Shown here one piece after another: positions 53,642-63,320 of a stretch of DNA of 64,000 nt. This DNA is from an uncultured Lachnospiraceae bacterium. GTDB lineage: Bacteria > Bacillota > Clostridia > Lachnospirales > Lachnospiraceae. Position 1 is the first letter of the stretch; the number at the start of each line of letters is the position of its first letter. The DNA lies in assembly GCA_946615865.1 (NCBI GenBank), contig CAMOIJ010000006.1, positions 34,299-98,298 of the forward strand, given 5' to 3'. A program made the translations under genes and the position numbers. The notes beneath the pieces were generated by a model, which saw nothing but the letters and a program-made list of their open reading frames with translations, was not told the DNA's origin and ran no database searches.

Positions 53642-55135
53642 TTACTCCGCCAGATACTCCTTCATTTTCTCTGAGGCCGAACTCACTGACTCCTCGTCAG
53701 GCCACATTACATACAGATCTGTGCCGCCCATCGAGAAAGTCTGCTGCGAATCACCCGTTCCTGTGACCGCCTGTCTTCCGATATCCCAGCCGTGGCCGCT
53801 GTCAAGCTGCCATGAGATCACATTCGCGATCTCCTCTGATGTGAAGCTCGTCTGCATACTCCGTCCAACAACGTCCAGAACCTCGGAAGGGTCCCGGAGC
53901 AGGTCCGGCGACTGAAGCTTATTCAGGATCGCTGTGAGGACCAGCATCTGGTTCTGGCCTCGCTGGTTGTCTCCTGAACCAAATTGGTATCTGGACCTTG
54001 AGAAGACCAGCGCCTCCTCGCCGTTCAAGTGGTTCATTCCTCTTCTGAAATAATAATCGCCTGAGCTGAACTCCACTTCTGAGTTGACATCAACTCCGCC
54101 CAGAGCGTCCACAAGCTGGATCAGAGAGTCGAAATTGATCCTGATATAGTCGGAGATTCCGATATCATACAGGTTCTCAAGTGTCCGCATCGATGTTTTG
54201 ATACCGTACACACCTGCATGTGTCAGTTTGTCGCGCTCGTCCCCGGAGATCCCGGGAATGAAAACATAGTAGTCGCGGGGCGTTGTCGTCAGCAGGATCC
54301 TGTGGTCCAGCGGATTCACCGTCATGATGATGTTGACGTCGCTTCGGCTCGTCGTCGAGATCGGTCCGCTCACGTCAATGCCGCTGATCAGAATATTGAA
54401 AGGATGCTCTGTCGGATTCACTCCCCGCTGTCTGCTTCCGGGCCGCTCTTCTGCTGTCCCTGATGCCGCTCCTTCTCCGCTGCCTTCCCCTTCGCCGCCG
54501 GTTCCGGTGCTTTCCTCAATCTTCGTCTCATATTCCTTCTCCAGAATGACCCGCGTTTTCTGCGAGAACTCTCCCACCGCGTCGTCCAGAAGGTCAATAT
54601 ACGCTTTATTGCAGATCACCGCGTCCAGATTTCCCTCCAGAAGGTCCTGGCCCATCACCACAGGAGTCTCATAATACTGCAGTTTCAGCTCGGAGTCGCC
54701 GTTCGCTCCTTTGACTTCTTCGATAACTTCATCCAGATACTCCTTGTTGGCGCCTTCATATACGCCGAAACGGTATCCGCCCGTCTCTTCGATAGACTGC
54801 GCAGCATTGCTGTCCTGAACAGCCACCGCGATCGTCTCGATCTGCGTGTCCGCCCCGGCGATCTGGTCCAGCGTTTTCAATATATGTCGCACATATACGA
54901 CTCCGAACAGCAGCACTCCGCTCAAAAAGATCGCCAGAATGCTGCCGACCGAGTTCACCGCAACCTTTTTGCTGTAAGCCATAAGTCCCGTGATCACCAG
55001 CGGGACTAAAGCCGCCGCAACTGCTGCCAGCATATACTTTGAGGGCAGGAGCCTGCTCGAAATGAGCATATATAGCAGAACTGCTGTTACAACCGCCTGG
55101 ATCCCGGGCATTACCCACTTCAAATATGTTTTCAC
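53642..55135 (-). CDS. LytR-CpsA-Psr (LCP) family protein
   Basis: A 497-residue membrane protein. Three N-terminal hydrophobic segments (about 10-28, 35-55, 65-85) are followed by an extracellular region (LKTLDQIAGADTQ onward) and a Gly/Glu-rich linker. The LCP domain (about 245-475) shows NILISGIDVSG, SRSDVNIIMTVNP and TTTPRDYYV, with polyprenyl-phosphate-binding Arg residues such as FSRSRYQFG. LCP enzymes attach teichoic acids or capsules to peptidoglycan. GTG 55135 has GGAGG upstream. The ~285-nt gap before glmM (53357-53641) holds no gene that I can support. Confidence 0.92.
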   Translation of the reverse strand: MKTYLKWVMPGIQAVVTAVLLYMLISSRLLPSKYMLAAVAAALVPLVITGLMAYSKKVAVNSVGSILAIFLSGVLLFGVVYVRHILKTLDQIAGADTQIETIAVAVQDSNAAQSIEETGGYRFGVYEGANKEYLDEVIEEVKGANGDSELKLQYYETPVVMGQDLLEGNLDAVICNKAYIDLLDDAVGEFSQKTRVILEKEYETKIEESTGTGGEGEGSGEGAASGTAEERPGSRQRGVNPTEHPFNILISGIDVSGPISTTSRSDVNIIMTVNPLDHRILLTTTPRDYYVFIPGISGDERDKLTHAGVYGIKTSMRTLENLYDIGISDYIRINFDSLIQLVDALGGVDVNSEVEFSSGDYYFRRGMNHLNGEEALVFSRSRYQFGSGDNQRGQNQMLVLTAILNKLQSPDLLRDPSEVLDVVGRSMQTSFTSEEIANVISWQLDSGHGWDIGRQAVTGTGDSQQTFSMGGTDLYVMWPDEESVSSASEKMKEYLAE

Positions 55136-55200
55136 AATTTCCTCCGCAATTTACATCTTGCAATTTCAGTTCCTGCGCGCTTTCCGCGCAGGCACACAGT

Positions 55201-55641
55201 TCACTTCTTTCCTTTGATGATACGACGCAGCACGGCTTTCGTGCGCCACTTCGCATGCGTGTAAAAACTCCGCGCCGGATATGCCTCGCACCAGAACTTC
55301 ACATAGCGCTGATATTCCGGGTCCGTGACGCTGTACTGCTTCCCGTCCCTCACAAAACTTGTGAGCACGCCGATCACCGCCTCTTCCGGCACTGTCTCAA
55401 TGCTGTACGTGTTGTCGCCGCGGATCGAATAAGTTCCGTCGTCATTCACCTCGATGACCCGGTGCAGCACATAACTCTTCCCGCGTTTGTACAGCGCGAC
55501 ATCGTACTTCTTAAGCCGTCCCTTCGGCACCTCGATCACTACAAGGTCCCGGTTCTGGTACAGCATAGGGTTCATGCTCACACCCTTCGTTTTATAGACC
55601 AGTTTCCCGTCTTTTTCAAGTATTTCTTCAAAAGTGCTCAT
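55201..55641 (-). CDS. S24/S26-family signal-peptidase-like protein
   Basis: A 146-residue protein with the catalytic serine in GVSMNPML (about 20-27) and YVLHRVIEVNDDG, where His replaces the Lys usual in bacterial type I signal peptidases, as in ER-type (SipW-like) enzymes. No membrane helix is visible, unlike normal signal peptidases. It sits between the LCP gene and the exporter cluster and may process an exported peptide, though this is inference. ATG 55641 has AGGA upstream. Confidence 0.8.
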   Translation of the reverse strand: MSTFEEILEKDGKLVYKTKGVSMNPMLYQNRDLVVIEVPKGRLKKYDVALYKRGKSYVLHRVIEVNDDGTYSIRGDNTYSIETVPEEAVIGVLTSFVRDGKQYSVTDPEYQRYVKFWCEAYPARSFYTHAKWRTKAVLRRIIKGKK

Positions 55642-55707
55642 ACTATCGTCCTATTTTCTGCCGCAGGATGTGTGCCGCCGCGAGCACAGAACCACCGGCG
55701 CTGCGCG

Positions 55708-57888
55708 TTACTTATCCAGTCTCTGCCTCTCCACCAGCTCCGCGAACACGCCGCCCTTCTCGATCAGCTGCTCGTACTTGCCGTCCTCCACTATTTTGCC
55801 CCCGTCCATGACGAGGATCCTGTCGCAGTGGCGGATGGTTGACAGGCGGTGCGCGATGACGATCCTGGTGCAGCGCATTCTGTCAAGGGCGTCCGAGACC
55901 TGCTTCTGCGTGATGTTGTCGAGCGCCGAAGTAGCTTCGTCAAGAAGCAGAAGCTTAGGCTTTGGGGCGACCGCCCGCGCGATCATGATGCGCTGCTTCT
56001 GGCCTCCGGAGATTCCGCCGCCGCCTTCCTGCAGCACAGTGCTCATTCCCATGGGCATTGCGCGGATGTCGTCCGCGATCCCGGCGATCTCCGCCGCGTC
56101 CCAGGCCTCCTGGAGAGTCAGGTTGGGCGCCGAGATCGTAATATTCTCGAAAATGCTGCCGCTGAAGAGCTCGCCCTCCTGCAACACGGTCCCTATCAGT
56201 TTGCGAAGGGACCCCAGATCCAGCGTCTGGATATCCTTGCGGTCGTAAAAGATCGCGCCCGATTCGGGCTGTTCGAAGCCCAGCAGCAGACGCAGCAGCG
56301 TCGACTTGCCGCAGCCGGTCTTGCCTACGATCGCCACATACTGGCGCGCGGGAATCTTCAGGCTCAGGTCGTCGATGATCTTGCGGCCTTCCTTCTCATA
56401 GCGGAAAGTTACATGTGACAGCTCGATGTTGCCCGTGATCGTAGCCACCGATTCGCGCCCGACGTGCTTCTCGGGTTCCGCCTCCATAAGGGGCCGGATC
56501 AGCTCAAGGCTCGGCTTGACGGTCGCAGCCGCAATGGCCACTGACGTGATCGCGTTCAGCGCGCCGGAAACGTAAGCGTACGCCGTATTGAAAGCATAGT
56601 AATCTGCCACGGAAACGCGGGTTTTCACCGCGATGAAGTACATTACGATGGTGCCCGTCAGCGTGATCGCCGCGTTGAAGACCTTTTGGAACTTCACGAT
56701 CACAGGCGGATTGAACTTGAGATCCGCTCAGCGCGTATACAGATCAAGCCACTTCGTGAAGACCCGGTTCTCCGCGCCCGACAGCCTTATCTTCTCAACC
56801 CCGCCCATCAGCGCGTAAGTGAGACCGCGCTCCTGCGCGCTCAGTTCCATCAGTTCCTTATTGATCTGCGACTGCGCCATATTCCCGGCAATACTCAGTC
56901 CCAGTGTCAAAACAGAGACTACCAGCGACGGTATTACCAGCGACTTGGCGTAGGAGAAGATCTGCGTGAGATATACCAGGGAGAATATTCCCGTGATCGC
57001 TGTCGAGAAGATCGAGTCCACCAGAGTCGTGCAGAGCGAATTCACATAAGCCAGATACTGGCTCAGCTCACCGGAACTGTATGACTTGAAGAAAGCCGCC
57101 GGAAGCGAGAGCACGCGCATCATCGCCGCAGCCTGTACATTGACGCTGAGTTTGGTCCTGATCCGCGACTGCACAAACTGTTTAATGATCGACAGCATGA
57201 AAGAACTGATCATGGCAAAGAGCATAAAGCTCATTACCGCTCCCAGAAGCTGCATACTGCCGTAAGTAACCACTTCTCCCATGAGAATGTGATTGAGTTT
57301 GGGCAGGATCATGCCGACCAGCGTCACCATGAGCGACGCGATAATAAAAGAAGCGATGTCCCAGGTATCGACGGAATCCGTCATATACCGGATCAGGTCC
57401 TTCAGCGTGAGACTCCGCAGCGGAAGCGGCCTGTAGAAGCAGTAGGCCTCATTTCCGATCTTCTGCTCCTCAGCCTTGTGGACCGTCACATTCTTCCCGG
57501 TCTTCGGGTCCTTGTACACATACACGCCCGCGCCGTTTCGAACGACTGTGATCACTGCCCCGCTGTCTTTCAGGCTCGTGACCATGACGCCCATGGCGTC
57601 CCTGCTCCAGCCCGGCTCCAGCGTCACTTTCCGGAACATGATATCCGAAGCGGTCAGAAGATAGTCCAGCTTCTCCTCAAATCCTTTGAGACTCGCCGGG
57701 ATCTTCCGGTCCCTGATCCCGAAGTGCTTGAGCAGAGTTTCCAGCGCGTCGTTGACGTCCGCCCCCTCTGCAAAAGTATCCCCGGATTTGCGACCGGTCA
57801 CAGTCAGATGGAGCTTTTCAAAAGAATCGGAGAGCATCCTGCGCTCCTGCTGTTTTCGATATTCTATCTGTTCGTCAAACCAACCCAT
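55708..57888 (-). pseudogene. NHLM-type peptide-export ABC transporter (second ATPase), interrupted by in-frame TGA
   Basis: The frame has 727 codons from ATG 57888 to 55708, broken only by TGA at 56730-56728. The first part (386 residues to the stop) contains an N-terminal sensor-like domain and five or six membrane segments. After the stop, the same frame resumes with ADLKFNPPVIVKFQKV and the last membrane helices, then an ATPase with GKTGCGKST, ISGGQKQR and LLLLDEATSALD. No base shift occurs and both halves are well preserved. It is the type with an N-terminal non-peptidase domain that accompanies C39 exporters in NHLM peptide loci. It starts 8 nt after the C39 exporter gene. Confidence 0.85.
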
Positions 57889-57896
57889 CTTTTACC

Positions 57897-60074
57897 TCAT
57901 TCCGAAGTTACAAGTCTGGTATATGCTCCGCCTTTTGCCATCAGTTCTTCGTGCGTCCCGCGCTCCACGACGTGCCCGCGGTCCAAAACGATGATCTCGT
58001 CGCAGTCTCGGATCGTGGAAAGACGGTGGGCGATCACAATGCAGGTGATGCCCCTCATGCTGATGGAACGGACTACCTCGTACTCTGTTTTGGCGTCCAG
58101 CGCGGAAGTCGCCTCGTCCAGGATGCAGATCGTCGGATCCTGGGACAGGGCTCTTGCGATCTCAAGTCGCTGCCTCTGTCCGCCGGAGAAGTCGCGGCCG
58201 TTCTCGGAGAGCTTGTGCTGATAGCCGCCCGGCCGAAGAACGATGTCCTCGTGGATATCGGCGTCGCGCGCCGCCATGATCATCTCGAAATCTTCGATCG
58301 AGGTGTCCCACATCTTGATATTCGCTGCGATCGTGTCCTCAAACAGCGTCACGTTCTGGTCGATGACCGACACCGAGCCGATAAAAGCATTCCTGTCGAT
58401 CTCGGAAATAGGATGCCCGTCAAAGGTGATGCTCCCGCTCCAGGGCTGGTAGAGCCCGCTCAGGAGCTTAGCCAGGGTCGATTTGCCGCAGCCGCTGCGC
58501 CCGACCAGCGCTATTTTCTGCCCCGGCTTTACGGAAAGCGAGAAATCCGTGATCAGCGGATCGCCAAGAGGCGCGTAACCGAAAACGATGTCTTTCATCT
58601 CTATATTTCCGGTGAGTTTCCTGTACTCATCGGTCTTGGGGCGCTCTTCAAGATAAGGATCCGTCGGATAACTCATTACGTCGTCCACGCGCTCCATCTG
58701 CGTGATCATCTCCTGGAAGGACTGACCGGCCTGGATCAGAGAGTTGGCCGGCGACATGAAGGAACTCATGAAGCCCTGGAAAGCCATGACCATACCAACT
58801 GTAAAGTTTCCGTGCAGCACCAGATACACGCCCGCGCCCAGGACCGCCATATTGGTCAGCGAAGTGACCAGCGAAGGGACCGATCCGAGCAAAGTATTGA
58901 CCCAGTTATACTTGTGCTGCTGCGTGTTGACGCTGGCCTGGAATCCGGCCCACCTTCCGAAAACGCCCTTCTCTGCGCCGCTCGCCTTGATCGTCTCGAT
59001 CATGCGGATATTAGACGCCGTCGCGGAGGACAGTTTGGCGTTGTCGCGCATCTGCACTCTGGTCAGGTTCACTCTCTTAGGAGAGACAATGAAGGACATC
59101 CCCATATTGAGCGCGATAGCCAGGATTCCGACAGCTGTCAGAGGCGCGCTGTACTTGAGCATGGCGATCAGATAGAACACCATCATCAGCGCGTTCAGCG
59201 CCAGCGGAGCGAACGTATTTACCAGACTCCCGGCGATCGAGGCGTTTGTGGACTGCCTGTCCGCGATATCCGACGCCATTCTCTGGCTGAAGAACTGCAT
59301 AGGGAGCCTGAGCACCTTCCACAGATATTTAGAACTGCCTACTGCTTCCAGTTTGCCCTGTATGCGCAGACTGTAAACCGTCGCGATCCACAGCACCACA
59401 ATATAGACGATCGCGAAAGCGCTCATACCAATGATAAAGGGATTAACCCACTCCGGATTACTGCCGCTCAGCAGACGGTCCAGAAAGACCCTGCTGAAAA
59501 CAGCACTGATAATTCCCATCAGAGACGAGATCGTCGTCGTAAGCACTACGAAGATCACAGCCGACGATGTGCCTTCCAGCCGCTCTTTTGCATAAGAAAA
59601 GACGGTCTTGCGTTTGCCCACAGGTTCAAAATCCGGTCCCGGCTCTACAGTCAGCATAACGCCCGTGTACTCCCGGTCGAACTCCTCCATCGACACCTCG
59701 ACGCGCCCGCGCGCCGGGTCGTTGAGCACCGCCTTCCCGCGATGGAATCCGCACAGCACCACAAAGTGGTTGAAGCCCCAGTGTATAATGCACGGAAAAG
59801 GCCCCTCGGCGATCAGATCCTCCGGATCCACCCGCCACGCCTTGGCCTCCATCCCGTAGCTGCGCGCGGCCAATATGATGTTTTTCGCATTCGCGCCGTC
59901 TCTGGACACGCCGCAGTCCACCCTGGCCTGTTCCAGAGGGATGAACTTCCTTTAGTAGTGCATGATCATCGTCAGCGACGCCGCGCCGCACTCCAGCACT
60001 TCCAGCTGCATCACCACAGGCACCTTCACGACGCCTTTGGTCCTGGGCTGCGGAATATTCTTCTTATCACTCAT
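57897..60074 (-). pseudogene. NHLM-type peptidase C39/ABC exporter, interrupted by in-frame TAA
   Basis: The frame runs 726 codons from ATG 60074 (AGAGG 8 nt upstream), with one in-frame TAA at codon 41 (59954-59952). The reading before it, VVMQLEVLECGAASL (catalytic Cys29), and after it, RKFIPLEQARVDCGV, fit the C39 peptidase of bacteriocin exporters with the stop where family members have Tyr. Then come the His and Asp of WGFNHFVVLCGF and LNDPARG. Six membrane segments and an ATPase (GRSGCGKST, FSGGQRQR, DEATSALD) follow. This class cleaves double-Gly leaders and exports the peptide. If the stop is real, neither the peptidase nor the exporter can be made, unless translation restarts inside. 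Confidence 0.88.
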
Positions 60075-60093
60075 GAGAAATACCTCTCGGCAG

Positions 60094-60633
60094 TCAGTTA
60101 AAGAACAGTTCGATCGGCGACAGTTCCTCGGTCACCAGCGTTCCCGCCGCGATCCCGTCCGTTCCCAAAGGCTCCGCGAGATCGATGGGATACACAATAT
60201 CCCCGACTTTGAGCCCTCCGGTGATCATCACATAGACATTTGTGCTTTCTTTGATCACCTCCGGAGCCAAAACGTCCGGCACCAGCTCTTTCTCTTCGCC
60301 GTCTATCTTCACCGTCCTGTACTGCAGAACGCCTTTTATCGCCGATTCAGGCACTATACAGGTACTCCCGCCGTTTTCCGTCACTACCACGGCCTGCGTC
60401 GTGGCCTCGATCCTTCCGAACACGGCCCAGATGAAGACCCCGATCAGAAGCAGGATCACCGCCGACAGGATCATCCACACTCCGGGCGAAGTTACCCGCA
60501 GATAGTCGTTGAGCTGCTCAGGCGACTCCAGCCGCTCCAGATTCTTCTCGCGAAACAACTTGGTCTTCTCTCCCGCGTTTTTGTTCGCGCCGCCATTGCC
60601 GCTTGCTGTGCTCTTTTCATTCGTCTCTGCCAT
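60094..60633 (-). CDS. Membrane-fusion-like secretion protein (NHLM locus)
   Basis: 179 residues. After a Lys/Gly/Asn-rich N-terminus comes REKNLERLESPEQLNDYL and one membrane helix (about 52-72). The rest is a soluble extracytoplasmic domain with beta-strand-like stretches (TQAVVVTENGGSTCIV, ending LGTDGIAAGTLVTEE). The start of this protein resembles HlyD-like secretion proteins of NHLM loci, but the long coiled-coil and lipoyl halves of a full membrane-fusion protein are absent, so it may be a short adaptor. It lies between the C39 exporter gene and the phosphoesterase gene. Confidence 0.75.
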   Translation of the reverse strand: MAETNEKSTASGNGGANKNAGEKTKLFREKNLERLESPEQLNDYLRVTSPGVWMILSAVILLLIGVFIWAVFGRIEATTQAVVVTENGGSTCIVPESAIKGVLQYRTVKIDGEEKELVPDVLAPEVIKESTNVYVMITGGLKVGDIVYPIDLAEPLGTDGIAAGTLVTEELSPIELFFN

Positions 60634-60636
60634 GGG

Positions 60637-61149
60637 TCACCCCTCCTCTCCCGCGCTGTGCAGGATAAATTTACCGTCTTCGATCACCATGCCCGTCAGC
60701 CTGCCGCCTTTTCCGCAGCCGGTATCGATACATATGACGCCTCTCTGAGGCAGTTCCTGCCAGGTTCCCTCCGGGATCTGCTTTACGGGCTGCTCCAGCC
60801 CGGGAAACCATGTCACTTTCTCCAGCGCGATGTGCCCCACGATCGTAAGAGGTCCCGCGTACCGGTTCTCCATTGCCACGCCGTGGTCATGGATCATCGT
60901 GTAATAATCATTCATCTCTATCGGATCTACTTTCAGTCCCGCGTGCACGCACTGGAATCCTTCCCCGCGGTAGAACGGGACAACATGCTCCCTGACCATT
61001 TGGAACACGCCCCAGAAATCCGGCCCTCGGTCGAACAGATCGCCCAGAAGGATCAGCCTGTCCGCCTTTTCATCCGGTATGATCTTAGCCAGCAGCAGCC
61101 TCAGCGCGCCGCTGCAGCCGTGTATGTCTCCGATAATGATCGTTCTCAT
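60637..61149 (-). CDS. Metallophosphoesterase lacking the GNHE segment
   Basis: 170 residues. GDIHG near 8-12, GDLFDRG near 37-43, CVHAGL and VGHIAL are present, but GNHE, a core metal and phosphate site, is missing. The family usually has some 60-70 residues between FQMVRE and YYRGEGFQC-like sequence, here FYRGEGFQC follows directly; an in-frame deletion is inferred. ATG 61149 has GGAGG 7 nt upstream; the RsbU gene ends 2 nt before. The full-length paralogue at 16649-17461 keeps RGNHE. Activity is doubtful. Confidence 0.85.
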   Translation of the reverse strand: MRTIIIGDIHGCSGALRLLLAKIIPDEKADRLILLGDLFDRGPDFWGVFQMVREHVVPFYRGEGFQCVHAGLKVDPIEMNDYYTMIHDHGVAMENRYAGPLTIVGHIALEKVTWFPGLEQPVKQIPEGTWQELPQRGVICIDTGCGKGGRLTGMVIEDGKFILHSAGEEG

Positions 61150-61151
61150 TT

Positions 61152-63317
61152 TCAAGCCTCCGGCCCAAGGTACTCAAATCCAAGCATCGTAAGGTCGTCA
61201 AACTGCTCGTCGCTGCCCACGAACTCGTCCACCGCGCGCCGCACGTTCCTCAGAAGGATCGCCGGATCTGAGTCCGGATCCTTGTTCAGGGCGTCGAGCA
61301 TGCGCTTCGTGCCAAAGAGTTCTTCTCCTCCGCGCGTCGCCTCTGCAACACCGTCCGTATACAGGAAGAGCTTGTCGCCGGGTTTAAGATCCAGCTCATA
61401 TTCTTTGTAAACGATGCCGGGCATCGCGCCGATGACCAGCCCGTGCTTGTCCTTGAGAAGCTCGAACTTATTGCCTGTCTTGATCGCCGGGTACTCGTGA
61501 CCCGCATTAGCTGCCGTGAGTTTACCGGTGCTGATCTCCAGAATTCCGATCCACACCGTAACGAACATCTCCATCCTGTTGTTGGAGCACAGCGCCTCGT
61601 TCGTCTTTGTCAGGATCTCGCCCGCATCCCTTCCGAGCATCGCGCAGCTCTGGATTATGATCTTGGAGATCATCATGAACAGCGCCGCGGGGATACCCTT
61701 GCCGCTGACGTCCGCGATCACCATGCACAGGTGATCCTTATCAATAAGGAAGAAATCGTAGAAGTCGCCTCCGACCTCCCTGGCCGGATCCATCACGGCG
61801 TAAATATCGAACTCGCTGCGCTCCGGGAAAGCAGGGAAAATGCTGGGCAGCATGCTCTCCTGGATCTGGTTGGCCATGTGCAGTTCCGTGCCGATCCTCT
61901 CCTTCTCCGCGGTGACGCGCCGGACTTCACCCACGTATTCCACCGTCCTGTGGGACAGTTTGGCAAAAGATTCCGCCAGTACTTCTATCTCATCATCCGT
62001 CCGGTACTCGTCTTCCATCGTGAATTCCAGGTTGTTCTCGCTCAGATTAGCGATCCTCTTCGTGATCAGGTTCAGAGGCCGAACGATCCTTTTGCCCAGG
62101 ATGATCGCCGAGGCAATTGCCAGGATCACAACGGCAAAATATACCAGCCTCATCGTCATCCTGATCCTTCCCATTTTTGAAAGATAGGTGGATCCGGCTT
62201 CTTCCTGTATCGCCTGATAGCTGGAAGTCAGCATCTCAGCGGGCTTGTCCGCCATCGCCTGGTCAAAAACATAGAGCAGCGTCCATCCCAGCGTGCCGAT
62301 CGGCGAGCCGGCCATATAATAAGTTCCACCATCCATGTGAACCAGTCGCACGCCGGTATTGCCTTTCATAGCGTCTACGACCATGGTGGCCAGTTCGCTG
62401 TTCGAATTCGTGCGCAGGTCTGTGGCGTTCGCGGATTCCACTGCGCGGAAAATTCCGCTCTCTTTGGGCGACAATATCACATGCCCCGCGCTGTTGATCA
62501 CGCATTCGAAACCGCCGTTTGACTCAGAGGACTGGATCGCTTCATTCATCGAGTTCAGGAACAGGTCAGATCCGACGACCGCAACCAGCTCGCCGTTCGC
62601 ATAGACGGGCATCGCGCATACGATCCCTATATCGCCGGTAAAAGCATCCACCTCCACGTCCGTGAAGATAAGGCTTTCCTTCTCCACCGCCTGCTTATAC
62701 CACGGGCGGGTCCTGCAGTCGTAGATCACTCTCTCGCCGCTTTCCGAGAACTTCGAGCCCGAGCGGTCGTCCACAACCAGAAAAGCGCCTTCCGGCAGCG
62801 CGATAAAGCAGGAATTCGTATCCTCCGAAGCGCCGAAAAGCGTAGACATCATATCCGTCATATTTGCTGCGAGGCCGATCCTGTCCGCGATCTCCTCCTC
62901 ATTGACGTCGTCCGCGAGGATCGTCTGGCACACGATCCGGCCATCCTGCGACTTATCCGGCGCGGCGTACTCCTCACGTCCTACAGAAGAGGGATCCTGG
63001 AACAGCTTCCCGGCATATTCGCCCATCATTTCCACTCGCACTGCAAGATTGTGGAAGACCTCGTCTGCCATCTGCGCCTTCAGCACCGTGGTCTGGTCCA
63101 TGCTCTGGTCCACGATATCGTTCATGATCCCGTTCGTGATATCCGTCAGCGCCTGCTGCTGTTTGCCTATTGTCTCTGCATTGACGTCCTCCAGCATTTT
63201 GTTCTGGTACAAACTCATCCCCATGAAAGCCGCTGAGATCACAATGATCGTGATCAGGATCAGATTGACCACCTTATTCTCAATTCCGCCTATGACCAGG
63301 TTTTTAAAAGTCTTCAT
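61152..63317 (-). CDS. Membrane-bound PP2C-type (SpoIIE/RsbU) phosphatase with sensor domain
   Basis: A 721-residue signalling protein. A helix near 17-37, a long extracytoplasmic sensor (dCache-like, about 40-370), a second helix (about 390-412), a HAMP region and a coiled linker (VRRVTAEKERIGTELHMANQIQ) lead to a SpoIIE/RsbU-type phosphatase (about 495-718). Metal ligands are the Asp of VGGDFYDFF and ADVSGKG and the final DEQFDDLTML. Such enzymes dephosphorylate anti-sigma antagonists. Its gene lies between exporter genes, so it could link an external cue to the export locus. The ATG at 63317 has AAGGA upstream. The frame is intact. Confidence 0.9.
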   Translation of the reverse strand: MKTFKNLVIGGIENKVVNLILITIIVISAAFMGMSLYQNKMLEDVNAETIGKQQQALTDITNGIMNDIVDQSMDQTTVLKAQMADEVFHNLAVRVEMMGEYAGKLFQDPSSVGREEYAAPDKSQDGRIVCQTILADDVNEEEIADRIGLAANMTDMMSTLFGASEDTNSCFIALPEGAFLVVDDRSGSKFSESGERVIYDCRTRPWYKQAVEKESLIFTDVEVDAFTGDIGIVCAMPVYANGELVAVVGSDLFLNSMNEAIQSSESNGGFECVINSAGHVILSPKESGIFRAVESANATDLRTNSNSELATMVVDAMKGNTGVRLVHMDGGTYYMAGSPIGTLGWTLLYVFDQAMADKPAEMLTSSYQAIQEEAGSTYLSKMGRIRMTMRLVYFAVVILAIASAIILGKRIVRPLNLITKRIANLSENNLEFTMEDEYRTDDEIEVLAESFAKLSHRTVEYVGEVRRVTAEKERIGTELHMANQIQESMLPSIFPAFPERSEFDIYAVMDPAREVGGDFYDFFLIDKDHLCMVIADVSGKGIPAALFMMISKIIIQSCAMLGRDAGEILTKTNEALCSNNRMEMFVTVWIGILEISTGKLTAANAGHEYPAIKTGNKFELLKDKHGLVIGAMPGIVYKEYELDLKPGDKLFLYTDGVAEATRGGEELFGTKRMLDALNKDPDSDPAILLRNVRRAVDEFVGSDEQFDDLTMLGFEYLGPEA

Positions 63318-63320
63318 AAA

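Noticed and set aside
57951..60101. A very long open frame (716 codons) on the plus strand opposite the C39 exporter
   Set aside because: It is antisense to a well-matched coding frame, has no RBS, and its composition (many Arg, His, Asp) is typical of shadows in G+C-rich DNA.
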